From: Leucobacter triazinivorans
GTDB taxonomy: Bacteria > Actinomycetota > Actinomycetes > Actinomycetales > Microbacteriaceae
DNA: 64,000 nucleotides
Direction of reading: 5' to 3'
Assembly: GCF_004208635.1 (NCBI RefSeq)
Contig: NZ_CP035806.1
Coordinates: 1,736,001-1,800,000, forward strand
Part shown: piece by piece, positions 53,424-61,455 of the stretch
Layout: every line of letters starts with the position of its first letter
Numbering within the stretch: position 1 is the stretch's first letter
The notes under the pieces: generated by a model
Seen by the model: the letters and a program-made list of their open reading frames with translations, nothing else
Told to the model about the DNA's origin: nothing
The model's database searches: none
Position numbers and translations under genes: made by a program

Positions 53424-53549
53424 CTACGAACGCTTTCTCAGCAGTGTACTCTCTGCCTCCGCCCTGCTGCGCTTCGCAGCGCGCTTCTCTTTCAGCGTCT
53501 GCGCAGCGGGCTTCTTCGCAGCTTTTTGGCCACGGTTCTTTCCGGACAT
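53424..53549 (-). CDS. Small Lys/Arg-rich protein (41 residues)
   Basis: MSGKNRGQKAAKKPAAQTLK and a basic C-terminus (EKRAAKRSRAEAESTLLRKRS). GAGGAG is 6 nt upstream of the ATG, strong support for translation. Similar tiny basic proteins occur across actinobacteria with unknown function; nucleic acid or ribosome binding is a guess. Confidence 0.7.
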   Translation of the reverse strand: MSGKNRGQKAAKKPAAQTLKEKRAAKRSRAEAESTLLRKRS

Positions 53550-53797
53550 ATCAACTCCTCTCGCACTCGGACCGAAGTTCGGAAGGCCGAGCCCGGCATC
53601 TCCCACCTCCCACCCTCTCGCGTCGCCTCGGCGACGTCTTCGAGGTCGGCGGCGAGGCGACGGTGCCGTTCGATGAGGACCTCGATACCGAGGTCGCAAG
53701 ATCCTGTGGAGCGCGCGAGTGCTTCGAGCGCGTCGGCCGTTCTGCGGTCTTTCGCTGCCAGGGAATCCAGCCGTGCAGCAATCGCTACATGTGCCAT
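53492..53797 (-). CDS. Possible small helical protein, overlapping the Lys/Arg-rich gene
   Basis: A 101-residue reading (MAHVAIAARLDSLAAKDRRT and on) is helical and polar for its first 70 residues, then basic. It overlaps the 41-residue gene by 58 bp in another frame and has no clear ribosome site. The middle (CDLGIEVLIERHRRLAADLE) looks protein-like. It may be real with a shorter end, or not coding. Confidence 0.35.
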   Translation of the reverse strand: MAHVAIAARLDSLAAKDRRTADALEALARSTGSCDLGIEVLIERHRRLAADLEDVAEATREGGRWEMPGSAFRTSVRVREELICPERTVAKKLRRSPLRRR

Positions 53798-53929
53798 GAC
53801 TGCACCATAGCCGAGTTGCACCAGGAAAGCGAATACCTGATGAGCGGTGCATTCCTCTGCACAAGCGGTGGGGCGCGATGGGTGCGGGTCGAGGATCTCG
53901 GCGCATCGCAGTCGCCGCCTCGTTTCGCG

Positions 53930-54145
53930 TCACCGGGAACCGGGGGTGCGAGTCTCGTCGCGCTCGTCGCGCTCGTCGTGCTCGTCGCGCTGGTGCCGAC
54001 GCTCGTGCCACTCGAGCGCGAACGCCGCGACCGTCCAGGTGACGACGCCGGCGATGATCGCAATGGGCAGGGCGAGCACCAGGACGAAGGCCGTCCGGCT
54101 CGACACCGCGGCAACGGCTCCGAAGAACAGCCACATCACGAGCAC
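53930..54145 (-). CDS. Small two-helix membrane protein
   Basis: A 71-residue protein (68 from ATG 54136). Two hydrophobic segments (MWLFFGAVAAV and TAFVLVLALPIAIIAGVVTWTVAAFAL) are followed by a strongly charged tail with the HERRHQRDEHDERDERDE repeat, encoded by a short DNA repeat. Unknown function. Confidence 0.55.
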   Translation of the reverse strand: MLVMWLFFGAVAAVSSRTAFVLVLALPIAIIAGVVTWTVAAFALEWHERRHQRDEHDERDERDETRTPGSR

Positions 54146-54269
54146 CGCGATGCCCGCATGGGCTCATGCTACCGCCGTCAGCGGATCGGGCGCCCCGACC
54201 GCGGGCCTCTCACGAACGGGCGCATCGACCGCCTCCTCCGCCAGCGCTTCCCGAGGGCCGCGTACCCGA

Positions 54270-54674
54270 TCAGGCAACGGCCGCGACGGCCTCGATCTCG
54301 ACGAGCTGGTCGTCATATCCGAGGACCGTGACACCGAGGAGCGTACTCGGAACGTCGTGCTCACCGAATGCGTCGCGCACGACCTCCCAGGCGGTGACCA
54401 GGTCGGATTGCCGCGACGAGGCGACCAGCACGCGGGTGCTGATGATGTTGTCGATGTCGGCGTCCACCTCGGCGAGCGCGATCTTCATGTTCTCGACGCA
54501 CTTCGCGGCCTGCGCGGCGAAATCGCCGATTCCGGCGGTCGACCCGTCCTCGTTCAGGGGACAGGATCCGGCCAGGAAGACCAACCGAGCGTCCGCCGGG
54601 GCGGTCGCCGCGTAGGCGTACTCGGCAGCATCGGACAACGACGACGAGCGGACAAGGGTGACGATTTTCGACAA
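54270..54674 (-). CDS. RidA (YjgF/YER057c/UK114) family protein
   Basis: A 134-residue protein with the family pattern: AYAATAPADARLVFLAGSCPLNEDGSTAGIGDFAAQAAKCVENMKIALAEVDADIDNIISTRVLVASSRQSDLVTAWEVVRDAFGEHDVPSTLLGVTVLGYDDQLVEIEAVA. The Arg in STRVLV matches the Arg105-type position; the Gly-Ser of LAGSCPL is also typical. RidA hydrolyses reactive enamines/imines, but this belongs to a divergent subgroup so activity is uncertain. The start appears to be TTG with GAAGG about 8 nt upstream. Confidence 0.88.
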   Translation of the reverse strand: MSKIVTLVRSSSLSDAAEYAYAATAPADARLVFLAGSCPLNEDGSTAGIGDFAAQAAKCVENMKIALAEVDADIDNIISTRVLVASSRQSDLVTAWEVVRDAFGEHDVPSTLLGVTVLGYDDQLVEIEAVAAVA

Positions 54675-54785
54675 GCTCAGACCTTCACTGTGAGAAACGG
54701 CTGCAACCCATCCTCCCAGGCGTCTCCTCCGACGTCGATCCCGACCGAGGCGGAGCGAGCACGGGACGAATCCCGAAACGAAGAA

Positions 54786-54826
54786 ATCCCCCGACTCCCT
54801 AGTGTCTTCTAGGTGAGTCGGGGGAT
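54786..54826 (-). terminator. Terminator downstream of tRNA-Tyr
   Basis: ATCCCCCGACT and its complement (AGTCGGGGGAT) flank a short second stem. On the minus strand it is followed by a T-rich run (TTTCTTCGTTTCG), a good intrinsic terminator for the tRNA. Confidence 0.85.
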
Positions 54827-54834
54827 CTCGGTGG

Positions 54835-54916
54835 TGGCGGGTGAGGGATTCGAACCCCCGTAGGCAGTGCCAGCTGATTTACAGTCAGCCCCCTTTGGCC
54901 GCTCGGGTAACCCGCC
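54835..54916 (-). tRNA. tRNA-Tyr (anticodon GTA)
   Basis: An 82-nt cloverleaf. The acceptor stem GGCGGGT pairs with ACCCGCC, with discriminator A at 54835. The D-loop contains CGAGCGGCCAAAGG, the anticodon loop is CTGTAAA with GTA at 54880-54882, the variable arm is long (class II, as in bacterial tRNA-Tyr) and the T-arm has GGGTTCGAATC. CCA is not fully encoded (CC follows A). A terminator lies directly downstream. Confidence 0.97.
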
Positions 54917-55068
54917 ATCGGTCATGCGAACACGACCGAGAGACCACATTACCGCTTCGCGCGGCGGAACGGAAATCGGTCCGCGGTGCAGCGACGGTCA
55001 CGGCCGCGGCGCCGACGGCTAGGCTGCACCGATCCGTCGAAGGACGCCGCGAGTGGCAGAATCGGAGG

Positions 55069-55533
55069 ATGCCACAGCTCCCCGACGACCTCCGGCTGCG
55101 CTCCGCGCGCGGGATCGATGACCTCCCGGCGCGCACCCTCTACCGCATCGCCCGCCTGCGCCAGGAGGTCTTCGTGGTGGAGCAGGCCTGCGCCTACCCC
55201 GACCTCGACGGCCGCGACCTGGAGCCGACCACCACCCAGATCTGGGCGGAGAACGCGTCTGGAGAGATCGCGGCAACCCTGCGCGTGCTCGACGAGCGCC
55301 ACCGGGAGCCCGGTCTGCGCAGCGTCGGACGCGTGGTCACCGCTCCGGCCTGGCGCGGACGCGGCGTCGCCGCCGCGCTGCTCGAAGCGGCCATCGCGCA
55401 GTGCGCCGGAGGCCCGATCCTCATTCACGCGCAGGCGCACCTCGCGGCCTGGTACGGGCGGTTCGGCTTCGCCGCGTGCGGGGAGGAGTTCCTGGAGGAC
55501 GGGATCCCGCATCTGCCGATGCGGATCGGCTGA
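55069..55533 (+). CDS. GNAT acetyltransferase, ElaA-like
   Basis: A 154-residue protein. LPARTLYRIARLRQEVFVVEQACAYPDLDGRDLEPTTTQIWA is the ElaA opening. LRSVGRVVTAPAWRGRGVAAALLEAAI holds the acetyl-CoA motif A (R-x-x-G-x-A/G). ILIHAQAHLAAWYGRFGFAACGEEFLEDGIPHLPM is the ElaA C-terminus. Substrate unknown. The ATG at 55069 is preceded immediately by CGGAGG. Confidence 0.93.
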   Translation: MPQLPDDLRLRSARGIDDLPARTLYRIARLRQEVFVVEQACAYPDLDGRDLEPTTTQIWAENASGEIAATLRVLDERHREPGLRSVGRVVTAPAWRGRGVAAALLEAAIAQCAGGPILIHAQAHLAAWYGRFGFAACGEEFLEDGIPHLPMRIG

Positions 55534-55597
55534 CACGGAGCGGCCTCTGCGTCGCCGAGCGGCACGGGCTGGGCGGTTGGGGGCAGGCGGCCTGCTT

Positions 55598-55635
55598 GTG
55601 GATTCTGCGACTCGCTGCGCTCGCGCAGAATGACG
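55598..55635. repeat. REP-like hairpin between GNAT and PutA-like genes
   Basis: GTGGATTCTGCGACTCG ... CGCGCAGAATGAC forms a hairpin and belongs to the dispersed family. A second degenerate partial unit follows at about 55646. It lies between convergent genes and may act as a terminator for both. Confidence 0.8.
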
Positions 55636-55717
55636 GAGAGAACGGACCCTGCGACTCACTGCGCGGGTTTCGACAGGCCCAACCGGAGGGCACACCCGCT
55701 CCCAGACTGCGCCCTCG

Positions 55718-58700
55718 CTACTCCACGAGCTCATCGAGGCCCGGCACGGGCACCGCCAGACCGTGCCGGTGCGCCCGAGCCGACACCGACTGCTCCCGCA
55801 GCAGAGTGAGCAGCTCCACCGGACCCGCCATCGTGACGGGCTCGGCCCAGAGCGCGGCGCGATCCAGCCCGCCCATCCACTCCGCGGTGCGCACCGCGTC
55901 GCCGCCGATCAGCCGCACCCGCGCGGCGGCGACGCCGTCGGATCCCGTCGGCCCCGACACCGCGAGCCGCTGCATCCAGTCGTCGTCGCGCTCGAGCGAC
56001 ACCTCGATCCCGAGCTGTTCGAGGAACGCGCTCAGCTCGCCCGGCAGCACCTCGCCCGTCGATACCGAGACAGGAGCGCGCACCAGCAGTGCGGCGGCCA
56101 GCACCCGCACCAGCGCGACGACCCGGGCACCCTCGGCGAGCCGCACCTGGGTGGCAACCGGCAGGTACCGGATCACGTTCCGCTCGATCCCGAGGCCGAT
56201 GGTGTCGCGGGCGACGCCGAACGAGGTGCGCCAGACCAGCGCATCGGCGAGCGCCGCGCGACGCACCTCGTCGAAATCCTCGTAGTGGAGCACGGAACGC
56301 GCCGCCTCGACGAGCAGGCGCACCTCCGGGTCGAGCCCGCGCAGATGCAGCGTCTCGCTGCGCGTCCCGGAGCGCAGCTGCCACGATCCGAGCGGCACGA
56401 GTCGGTTCGGCCCGCCGCTCAGCGCCGCCAGGCCCATCGCGGCATCGTTCCAGCCGCCGCTCGGCTGCCGTTCGATGCGCGCGGCCGTCGTGGGGCGGTT
56501 CACGGCCAGCGCGGCCGCTTCGACGCGATGCAGCCACGCGAGGATCTCGTCCGCGTCGTTCGACTGCAGCCCCGCGACGGCGCCGCTGCCCGGCCCGTTC
56601 TGCATGGAGATCGCCTCGCCGAGGGTGCGGGCGTGCGCGATGCCGATCACGGGAACGCCGCGGGCGTCGTCCCAGAAGGTCGAATCGGCGGCAACGCCGG
56701 CTCGCAGGCCCGGCGACCACACGAGGCCCGCCGCGTCGAGCGGCCGCGGTTGCACCAACCACTCCTCGCCGCGCCCCAGCTCGGTGAGGGCGCGCATCCC
56801 CGCCGCGTCGGGAGGCGCGGGCAGCGGGCCGAGGTCGAATGCGAGGGGATCCGCCCCCTCCGGCCTGGCCGTGTCGCCGACGCGCAGCGCCCGCACGGCG
56901 TCGGCGAGCGCGTCGCGGAAACGCCGCGATCGCGCCGTGCTGCCCAGGAGGATCACGGCGTGCGCCGCGCGAGCGTGCGTGCCGGCCGCGCGCAACGCCG
57001 AGGCCACGATGTCCTCGACGGCACGGTCGAGGTCGGCGGCCGGAGTGACGAGCACCGCGCCGCGCGCATGGAAGCGCCCTTCGACGCGCAGGTCGGGGCG
57101 CCGGCGCGCGAGCTCGCGCGCTTCGGCCCGATCTCCGAGCACGACGGCCCGACCGATCTCGGGACTGGCGGCGAGCTCGGCCAGCGTGCGACCTACGGCG
57201 ACGGCCTCGAGCCGCACGGCGCCCGGCAGGAGCCCGCCCGCGTGCCACTCGTCGAGCAGCGCGGCGGCCGAGCGGCGCAGGCGCTGCGGCACCGACCACA
57301 GCACGCCGCTCCCGGCTCCGAGCGCCGCCATCACCGCCTCGGCCTGCACCGAAAGCGAGGTGAGACCGTCGGCCGCCACCAGCACCAGGCCCTGGGGCTC
57401 GAAGCTCGCGCCGCGCACGGCCGCGAGCCCCTCGGCGAGCTGCCCGCAGTAGCGCGCCGCGTCGACGATGTCATCGATCTCGGCGTCGAGCTCGGCCGCG
57501 GGTGCGCCGGTGTCCCCGGCGAGCGCCTGGAGGAGACGATCACGTGCGGCCGCGACGCCAAGCCCGGCGCGGCGCAGACGAGACGCCCGAGCGGCGTGCG
57601 GCAGATCCGCCCAGCGCAGCGCCGCCTCGTGCGCCTCGCGAGTGGCGTATGCGGGGTCGAGATCGGCCGCCGAGAGGGCGACGGTGTCGTTGGCCGTGTC
57701 CACCCCCGCCACCGTCTCGGCGGCGTCGGCGAGCAGCTCCCTGGCCCAGGCGCGATTGGCGGCTGAGCTCGCATCGGTCTCGGGCTCGTTCGCGAACCCA
57801 GACCGCGAGACGACCGGGATGGCGCGCGTCGGCGCGAACTCCTCGAGGCGCAGCTCACCCGTCGCACCCCGCGTGAGTCCGAGCACCGCCGCGGTAAGGC
57901 CGCCGGTGTCGAGCCGAGCGGGCTCGTCGGGCTCGCGGTAGAAAAGCGCGCTGTCGCGCTCGCTCGGATTCCACTCGCGCGCCCGGTGCTGCGTGCGGTG
58001 CGGCGCCGGAGCCGGCTCCGCGGCCAGTTCGGCGGCCGCTCGGAACACCTCCCGCTCCGCCTGCAACTCCGGCGCGGCGCCGTGATCGGGATCCCCCACC
58101 ACTGCCGCGAATCGGGACATCGCTGACTGCGGGTCGGCCGCCTCGGCCACCAGCCCCACGAGCAGATCCACGGCCCCGGAAAACTCCTTCGGCGCGATCA
58201 CGGGAACCGCGATCCGAACTTCAGCGACGAGCCCGGAGACCGTCTCGGCCAGGCCGGCAGCGACACCAGCGCGCAGCTGCACGGAGCAGAGCGCGGCGGC
58301 ATCGAGATGCTCGGCCAGCGCGGCGACGGCACCGAGCACGAGCAGATCCTCGGACGCGATCACGGGACGCAGCGTCGCGGCCCGAGCCGGGTGGAGCGCG
58401 AGCTCGATCAGGCGCAGCAGCTGGGCCAGCACCTCGCGGCGCTCTTCGAGCACGGGCACCGCCAACCCGCTCTGCAGGGACGCGATGCGCTCGGCCCCCG
58501 CCACGCCGGCGACGCCGATCACCACTTCGGCGGGCGCCCCTCCGTCGGCGACGCGCCGCTGCGCCCAGCGGCTCAGGCGGTCGTAGTGCTGGCGCGACTC
58601 GGGCAGTTCGGCCATCAGCCGCACCCCGACGCGCGCCCGGTCGAGCGAGGCGTCGATGAGGGCCCGCACGACGAGATCGGGCAGCAGGCGCGCCCAGCGC

Positions 58701-59416
58701 ACGCTGCGCGACTCGAGGTGCACGGTGGTGTCGTGCGCGATGGCGGCCTCGAGCACGGGACGGAGCGCTTGGGCGGCCCGCGCGACATCGTCGTCCGCCG
58801 ACCAGTCGCTGCCGCCCGGCGCGAGACGGGCGGGGTCGACCACGAGGTGCGTCACCGTCGGCACCGCGGCGAGCGCCACCAGCCGAGCGGTCTCCGCCTC
58901 AGCGCCGGCGGGCCCGTGCACGGGCTCTCCCAGCGGCACGGTGACGGGGACAAAGCCGGCCTCGACGTGGCGGCGCAGCGTCTCCGTGAGCCGGCTGAGC
59001 CGACCGGGTGCGGCTGTCTCCGTCGGCAGTCGCGCCGCGAGCACGAGCTTCGACACGCGGTCGCGCAGCCAGCGACGCGCGACGGGCATCACCGCCCACG
59101 GCAGGCCGAGCGACGCGATGCCGCCGGCGCGCACGGCGAGCCTGTCCTTTGCGGGCAGCGAGCGCGGCACTTCCTGCGCCATCTCGTGCAGCCCGACGGC
59201 CGAGGCCACCGCGTCCTCGGTGCCCGCGACGAGCTCGAGGAGGCGCCGGGTGAACTCGAACGTCTCGGAATCACCCCGCCCCAGCAGCTCTCGCCCGGCC
59301 GCATCCACGGCGTCCGGTCGCTCGCGCAGCGCGACGACCCACTCGGCGACGCGAGTTTCGGCGCGGTCTGCGACCGCACCCCAGAGCGCGGCCTGGTCCA
59401 CGGGTTCAGCAGCCAT
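55718..59416 (-). CDS. PutA-like two-domain protein with degenerate active sites
   Basis: A 1232-residue protein with the length and domain order of bacterial PutA: a helical N-terminus (1-140), a proline dehydrogenase-like barrel (about 150-440), and an aldehyde dehydrogenase-like domain (about 590-1000) with a C-terminal tail. Sequence skeletons persist (SRWAQRRVADGGAPAEVVI, VPVIAPKEFSGAVDLLVGLV; ARGAVLVTPAADLDRAVEDI), but key residues do not. The ALDH cysteine motif AGQ-x-C-S is AGTHARAA, with Ala815 at the Cys position. The Glu of the E-x-G-G-K motif is missing. The barrel lost the Lys of VKGA. It is probably a non-catalytic paralogue. ATG at 59416 opens the conserved part. Confidence 0.8.
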   Translation of the reverse strand: MAAEPVDQAALWGAVADRAETRVAEWVVALRERPDAVDAAGRELLGRGDSETFEFTRRLLELVAGTEDAVASAVGLHEMAQEVPRSLPAKDRLAVRAGGIASLGLPWAVMPVARRWLRDRVSKLVLAARLPTETAAPGRLSRLTETLRRHVEAGFVPVTVPLGEPVHGPAGAEAETARLVALAAVPTVTHLVVDPARLAPGGSDWSADDDVARAAQALRPVLEAAIAHDTTVHLESRSVRWARLLPDLVVRALIDASLDRARVGVRLMAELPESRQHYDRLSRWAQRRVADGGAPAEVVIGVAGVAGAERIASLQSGLAVPVLEERREVLAQLLRLIELALHPARAATLRPVIASEDLLVLGAVAALAEHLDAAALCSVQLRAGVAAGLAETVSGLVAEVRIAVPVIAPKEFSGAVDLLVGLVAEAADPQSAMSRFAAVVGDPDHGAAPELQAEREVFRAAAELAAEPAPAPHRTQHRAREWNPSERDSALFYREPDEPARLDTGGLTAAVLGLTRGATGELRLEEFAPTRAIPVVSRSGFANEPETDASSAANRAWARELLADAAETVAGVDTANDTVALSAADLDPAYATREAHEAALRWADLPHAARASRLRRAGLGVAAARDRLLQALAGDTGAPAAELDAEIDDIVDAARYCGQLAEGLAAVRGASFEPQGLVLVAADGLTSLSVQAEAVMAALGAGSGVLWSVPQRLRRSAAALLDEWHAGGLLPGAVRLEAVAVGRTLAELAASPEIGRAVVLGDRAEARELARRRPDLRVEGRFHARGAVLVTPAADLDRAVEDIVASALRAAGTHARAAHAVILLGSTARSRRFRDALADAVRALRVGDTARPEGADPLAFDLGPLPAPPDAAGMRALTELGRGEEWLVQPRPLDAAGLVWSPGLRAGVAADSTFWDDARGVPVIGIAHARTLGEAISMQNGPGSGAVAGLQSNDADEILAWLHRVEAAALAVNRPTTAARIERQPSGGWNDAAMGLAALSGGPNRLVPLGSWQLRSGTRSETLHLRGLDPEVRLLVEAARSVLHYEDFDEVRRAALADALVWRTSFGVARDTIGLGIERNVIRYLPVATQVRLAEGARVVALVRVLAAALLVRAPVSVSTGEVLPGELSAFLEQLGIEVSLERDDDWMQRLAVSGPTGSDGVAAARVRLIGGDAVRTAEWMGGLDRAALWAEPVTMAGPVELLTLLREQSVSARAHRHGLAVPVPGLDELVE

Positions 59417-59696
59417 GCGCCCACTGTATGCCGCCCCGCCGACATTCTCGGGGATGCGCGCCGCCGCGTCCTCTTCGCCGCTTCGCCCTGCAGCACGTAT
59501 TCGCCCGGCCGCACCCGGTGGACCGATCCAGTCGGCGTTCTCCCGCAAATCGGTGCAGTTGGGTGCAGGCGAGAGAGCACCCCCGCCAGCCGAGCAGCGC
59601 GCCGCCGCGCGCGGAAGGGCGGCGAGGATCCCGGAGGATCCCCGCCGCCCTGAGCGAGCTGCGCGCCGGCGCCCTACGCGAGCTGCGCGCCGGCGC

Positions 59697-60488
59697 CTAC
59701 GCGAGCAGCGCGCGGTCGTCGAAGCTCGCGCCCTTGATCTTCGCGAACTCGGCGAGCAGCAGCGGCACCGTGAGCTTCTTCTTCTCCTCGGCGGATGCCT
59801 GGAACACGATGCGGCCCTCGTGCATCATGATGAGGCGGTTGCCCAGCTTGAGCGCCTGCTCCATGTTGTGCGTCACCATGAGCGTGGTCAGGCCGCCCGA
59901 GGAGACGATGCGCTCGGTGAGGTCGGTCACGAGCGCCGCGCGCTGCGGGTCGAGCGCGGCCGTGTGCTCGTCGAGCAGCAGGATGCGCGGCTGCGTGAAG
60001 CCCGCCATGAGCAGCGACAGCGCCTGGCGCTGCCCGCCCGAGAGCAGGCCCACCTTCGCGGTGAGGCGGTTCTCGAGGCCCAGCTCGAGCGACTTGAGCT
60101 CCTCGACGAAGCGCGCGCGACGCGACTTCGTCACGCCCAGACCGAGGCCGCGCGTCTTCCCGCGCTGCAGTGCGAGCGACAGGTTCTGCTCGATCGTCAG
60201 ATCGGGCGCGGTGCCCGCCATCGGATCCTGGAAGACGCGGCCCACGTAGCGGGCGCGCTGGAACTCCTTGAGCTTCGTGACCGGCTTGCCGTCGATCGAC
60301 AGCGAGCCGGTGTCGACGGAGTAGCGACCCGCGACGGTGTTGAGCAGCGTCGACTTGCCGGCGCCGTTCGATCCGATCACGGTGACGAAGTCTCCCTCGT
60401 CGAGCTGCAGACTCAGGTCGACCAGCGCCTTGCGCTCGTTGATGGTGCCCGCGAAGAAGGTCTTGGAGATGCGGTCGATGTTCAGCAT
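59697..60488 (-). CDS. ABC transporter ATP-binding protein (TrpZ-like)
   Basis: A 263-residue ATPase: Walker A VIGSNGAGKSTLLN, Q-loop VGRVFQDPMAGTAPDLTIEQNLSLALQRG, signature LSGGQRQALSLLMAG, Walker B ILLLDEHTAALDP and H-loop MVTHNMEQA. The DEHTAALDP variant and the FQDPMAGT Q-loop are typical of the ATPase paired with TrpX/TrpY-type receptors and permeases. It starts 7 bp after the permease gene and is the last gene of the three-gene operon. Confidence 0.93.
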   Translation of the reverse strand: MLNIDRISKTFFAGTINERKALVDLSLQLDEGDFVTVIGSNGAGKSTLLNTVAGRYSVDTGSLSIDGKPVTKLKEFQRARYVGRVFQDPMAGTAPDLTIEQNLSLALQRGKTRGLGLGVTKSRRARFVEELKSLELGLENRLTAKVGLLSGGQRQALSLLMAGFTQPRILLLDEHTAALDPQRAALVTDLTERIVSSGGLTTLMVTHNMEQALKLGNRLIMMHEGRIVFQASAEEKKKLTVPLLLAEFAKIKGASFDDRALLA

Positions 60489-60495
60489 GGTGCTC

Positions 60496-61452
60496 CTACC
60501 TCTCCGCCGCCGGGACGGTGACGCCGGTGGTCGCCGAGGCGACCGCATCGGGTTCCGGATCCTTGGGTCTGCGGTTGCCGCGATCCCGCAGCGACGGAAT
60601 CTTCTTCAGGAACCCCCAGCGCGGCAGCAGCAGGGCGAGCACCACGAGGATCGCTGTGATGGCGCGCATGTCGTTCGGGTTGAGCCCGACCGAGAGGGCG
60701 AAGAAGATGATGAGGCGGTAGAGGATCGATCCCACGATCACCGCGAGGCTCGCCATGAAGAGGGTGCGCTGGCCGAGCACCGCCTGGCCGAGGATCACCG
60801 AGGCCAGGCCGATGAGGATCACGCCGATGCCCATACTGATGTCGGCGAAGCCCTGATACTGCGCCACGAGCGCGCCGGCGAGGGCGACGAGGCCGTTCGA
60901 GATCGCGAGGGTGAGGATCTTCGTGCCGTCGGTGTTGACGCCGAAGCTGCGGATCATCTGCTCGTTGTTGCCCGTGGCCTGGATCGCGAGCCCCAGGTCG
61001 GTCGACAGGAACCAGTCGACGACCAGCTTCAGCGCGAACACCAGCACCGCGAAGATGAGCACCGCGATCCACGTCTTGCCGATCCAGCCCGCATCGCGCA
61101 GCGGGCTCATCAGCGTCTCCTCCCGCAGGAGCGGCGTATTCGCCTTGCCCATGATCCTCAGATTGATCGACCACAGCGCGATCATGGTGAGGATGCCCGC
61201 GAGCAGGCCGTCGATCTTGCCCTTGGTGTGCAGCAGACCGGTGATCACGCCCGCGACGACGCCGGCACCCGTGCCCGCGAGCGTGGCCACCAGCGGGTTC
61301 TGCCCGGCGGTGATGAGCGCGGCGGCGACCGCTGCGCCCGTGGTGAGGCTGCCGTCGACCGTGAGGTCGGGGAAGTTGAGCACGCGGAACGTGAGGTACA
61401 CGCCCAGCGCCATGACTCCGTAGAGGAGTCCGAGTTCGAGAGCCCCGATCAT
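60496..61452 (-). CDS. ABC transporter permease (TrpY-like, BPD_transp_2)
   Basis: A 318-residue membrane protein with about nine helices. It starts MIGALELGLLYGVMALGVYLTFRVLNFPDLTVDGSLTTGAAVAAALITAG, the signature of the permeases linked to DUF534 receptors. It also has FADISMGIGVILIGLASVILGQA and a polar C-terminal tail. It lies 3 bp after the receptor gene. Confidence 0.93.
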   Translation of the reverse strand: MIGALELGLLYGVMALGVYLTFRVLNFPDLTVDGSLTTGAAVAAALITAGQNPLVATLAGTGAGVVAGVITGLLHTKGKIDGLLAGILTMIALWSINLRIMGKANTPLLREETLMSPLRDAGWIGKTWIAVLIFAVLVFALKLVVDWFLSTDLGLAIQATGNNEQMIRSFGVNTDGTKILTLAISNGLVALAGALVAQYQGFADISMGIGVILIGLASVILGQAVLGQRTLFMASLAVIVGSILYRLIIFFALSVGLNPNDMRAITAILVVLALLLPRWGFLKKIPSLRDRGNRRPKDPEPDAVASATTGVTVPAAER

Positions 61453-61455
61453 GGG

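Noticed and set aside
56089..59653. Several long plus-strand frames opposite the PutA-like gene
   Set aside because: Low-complexity Arg/Ala-rich shadow translations with no ribosome sites or domains.
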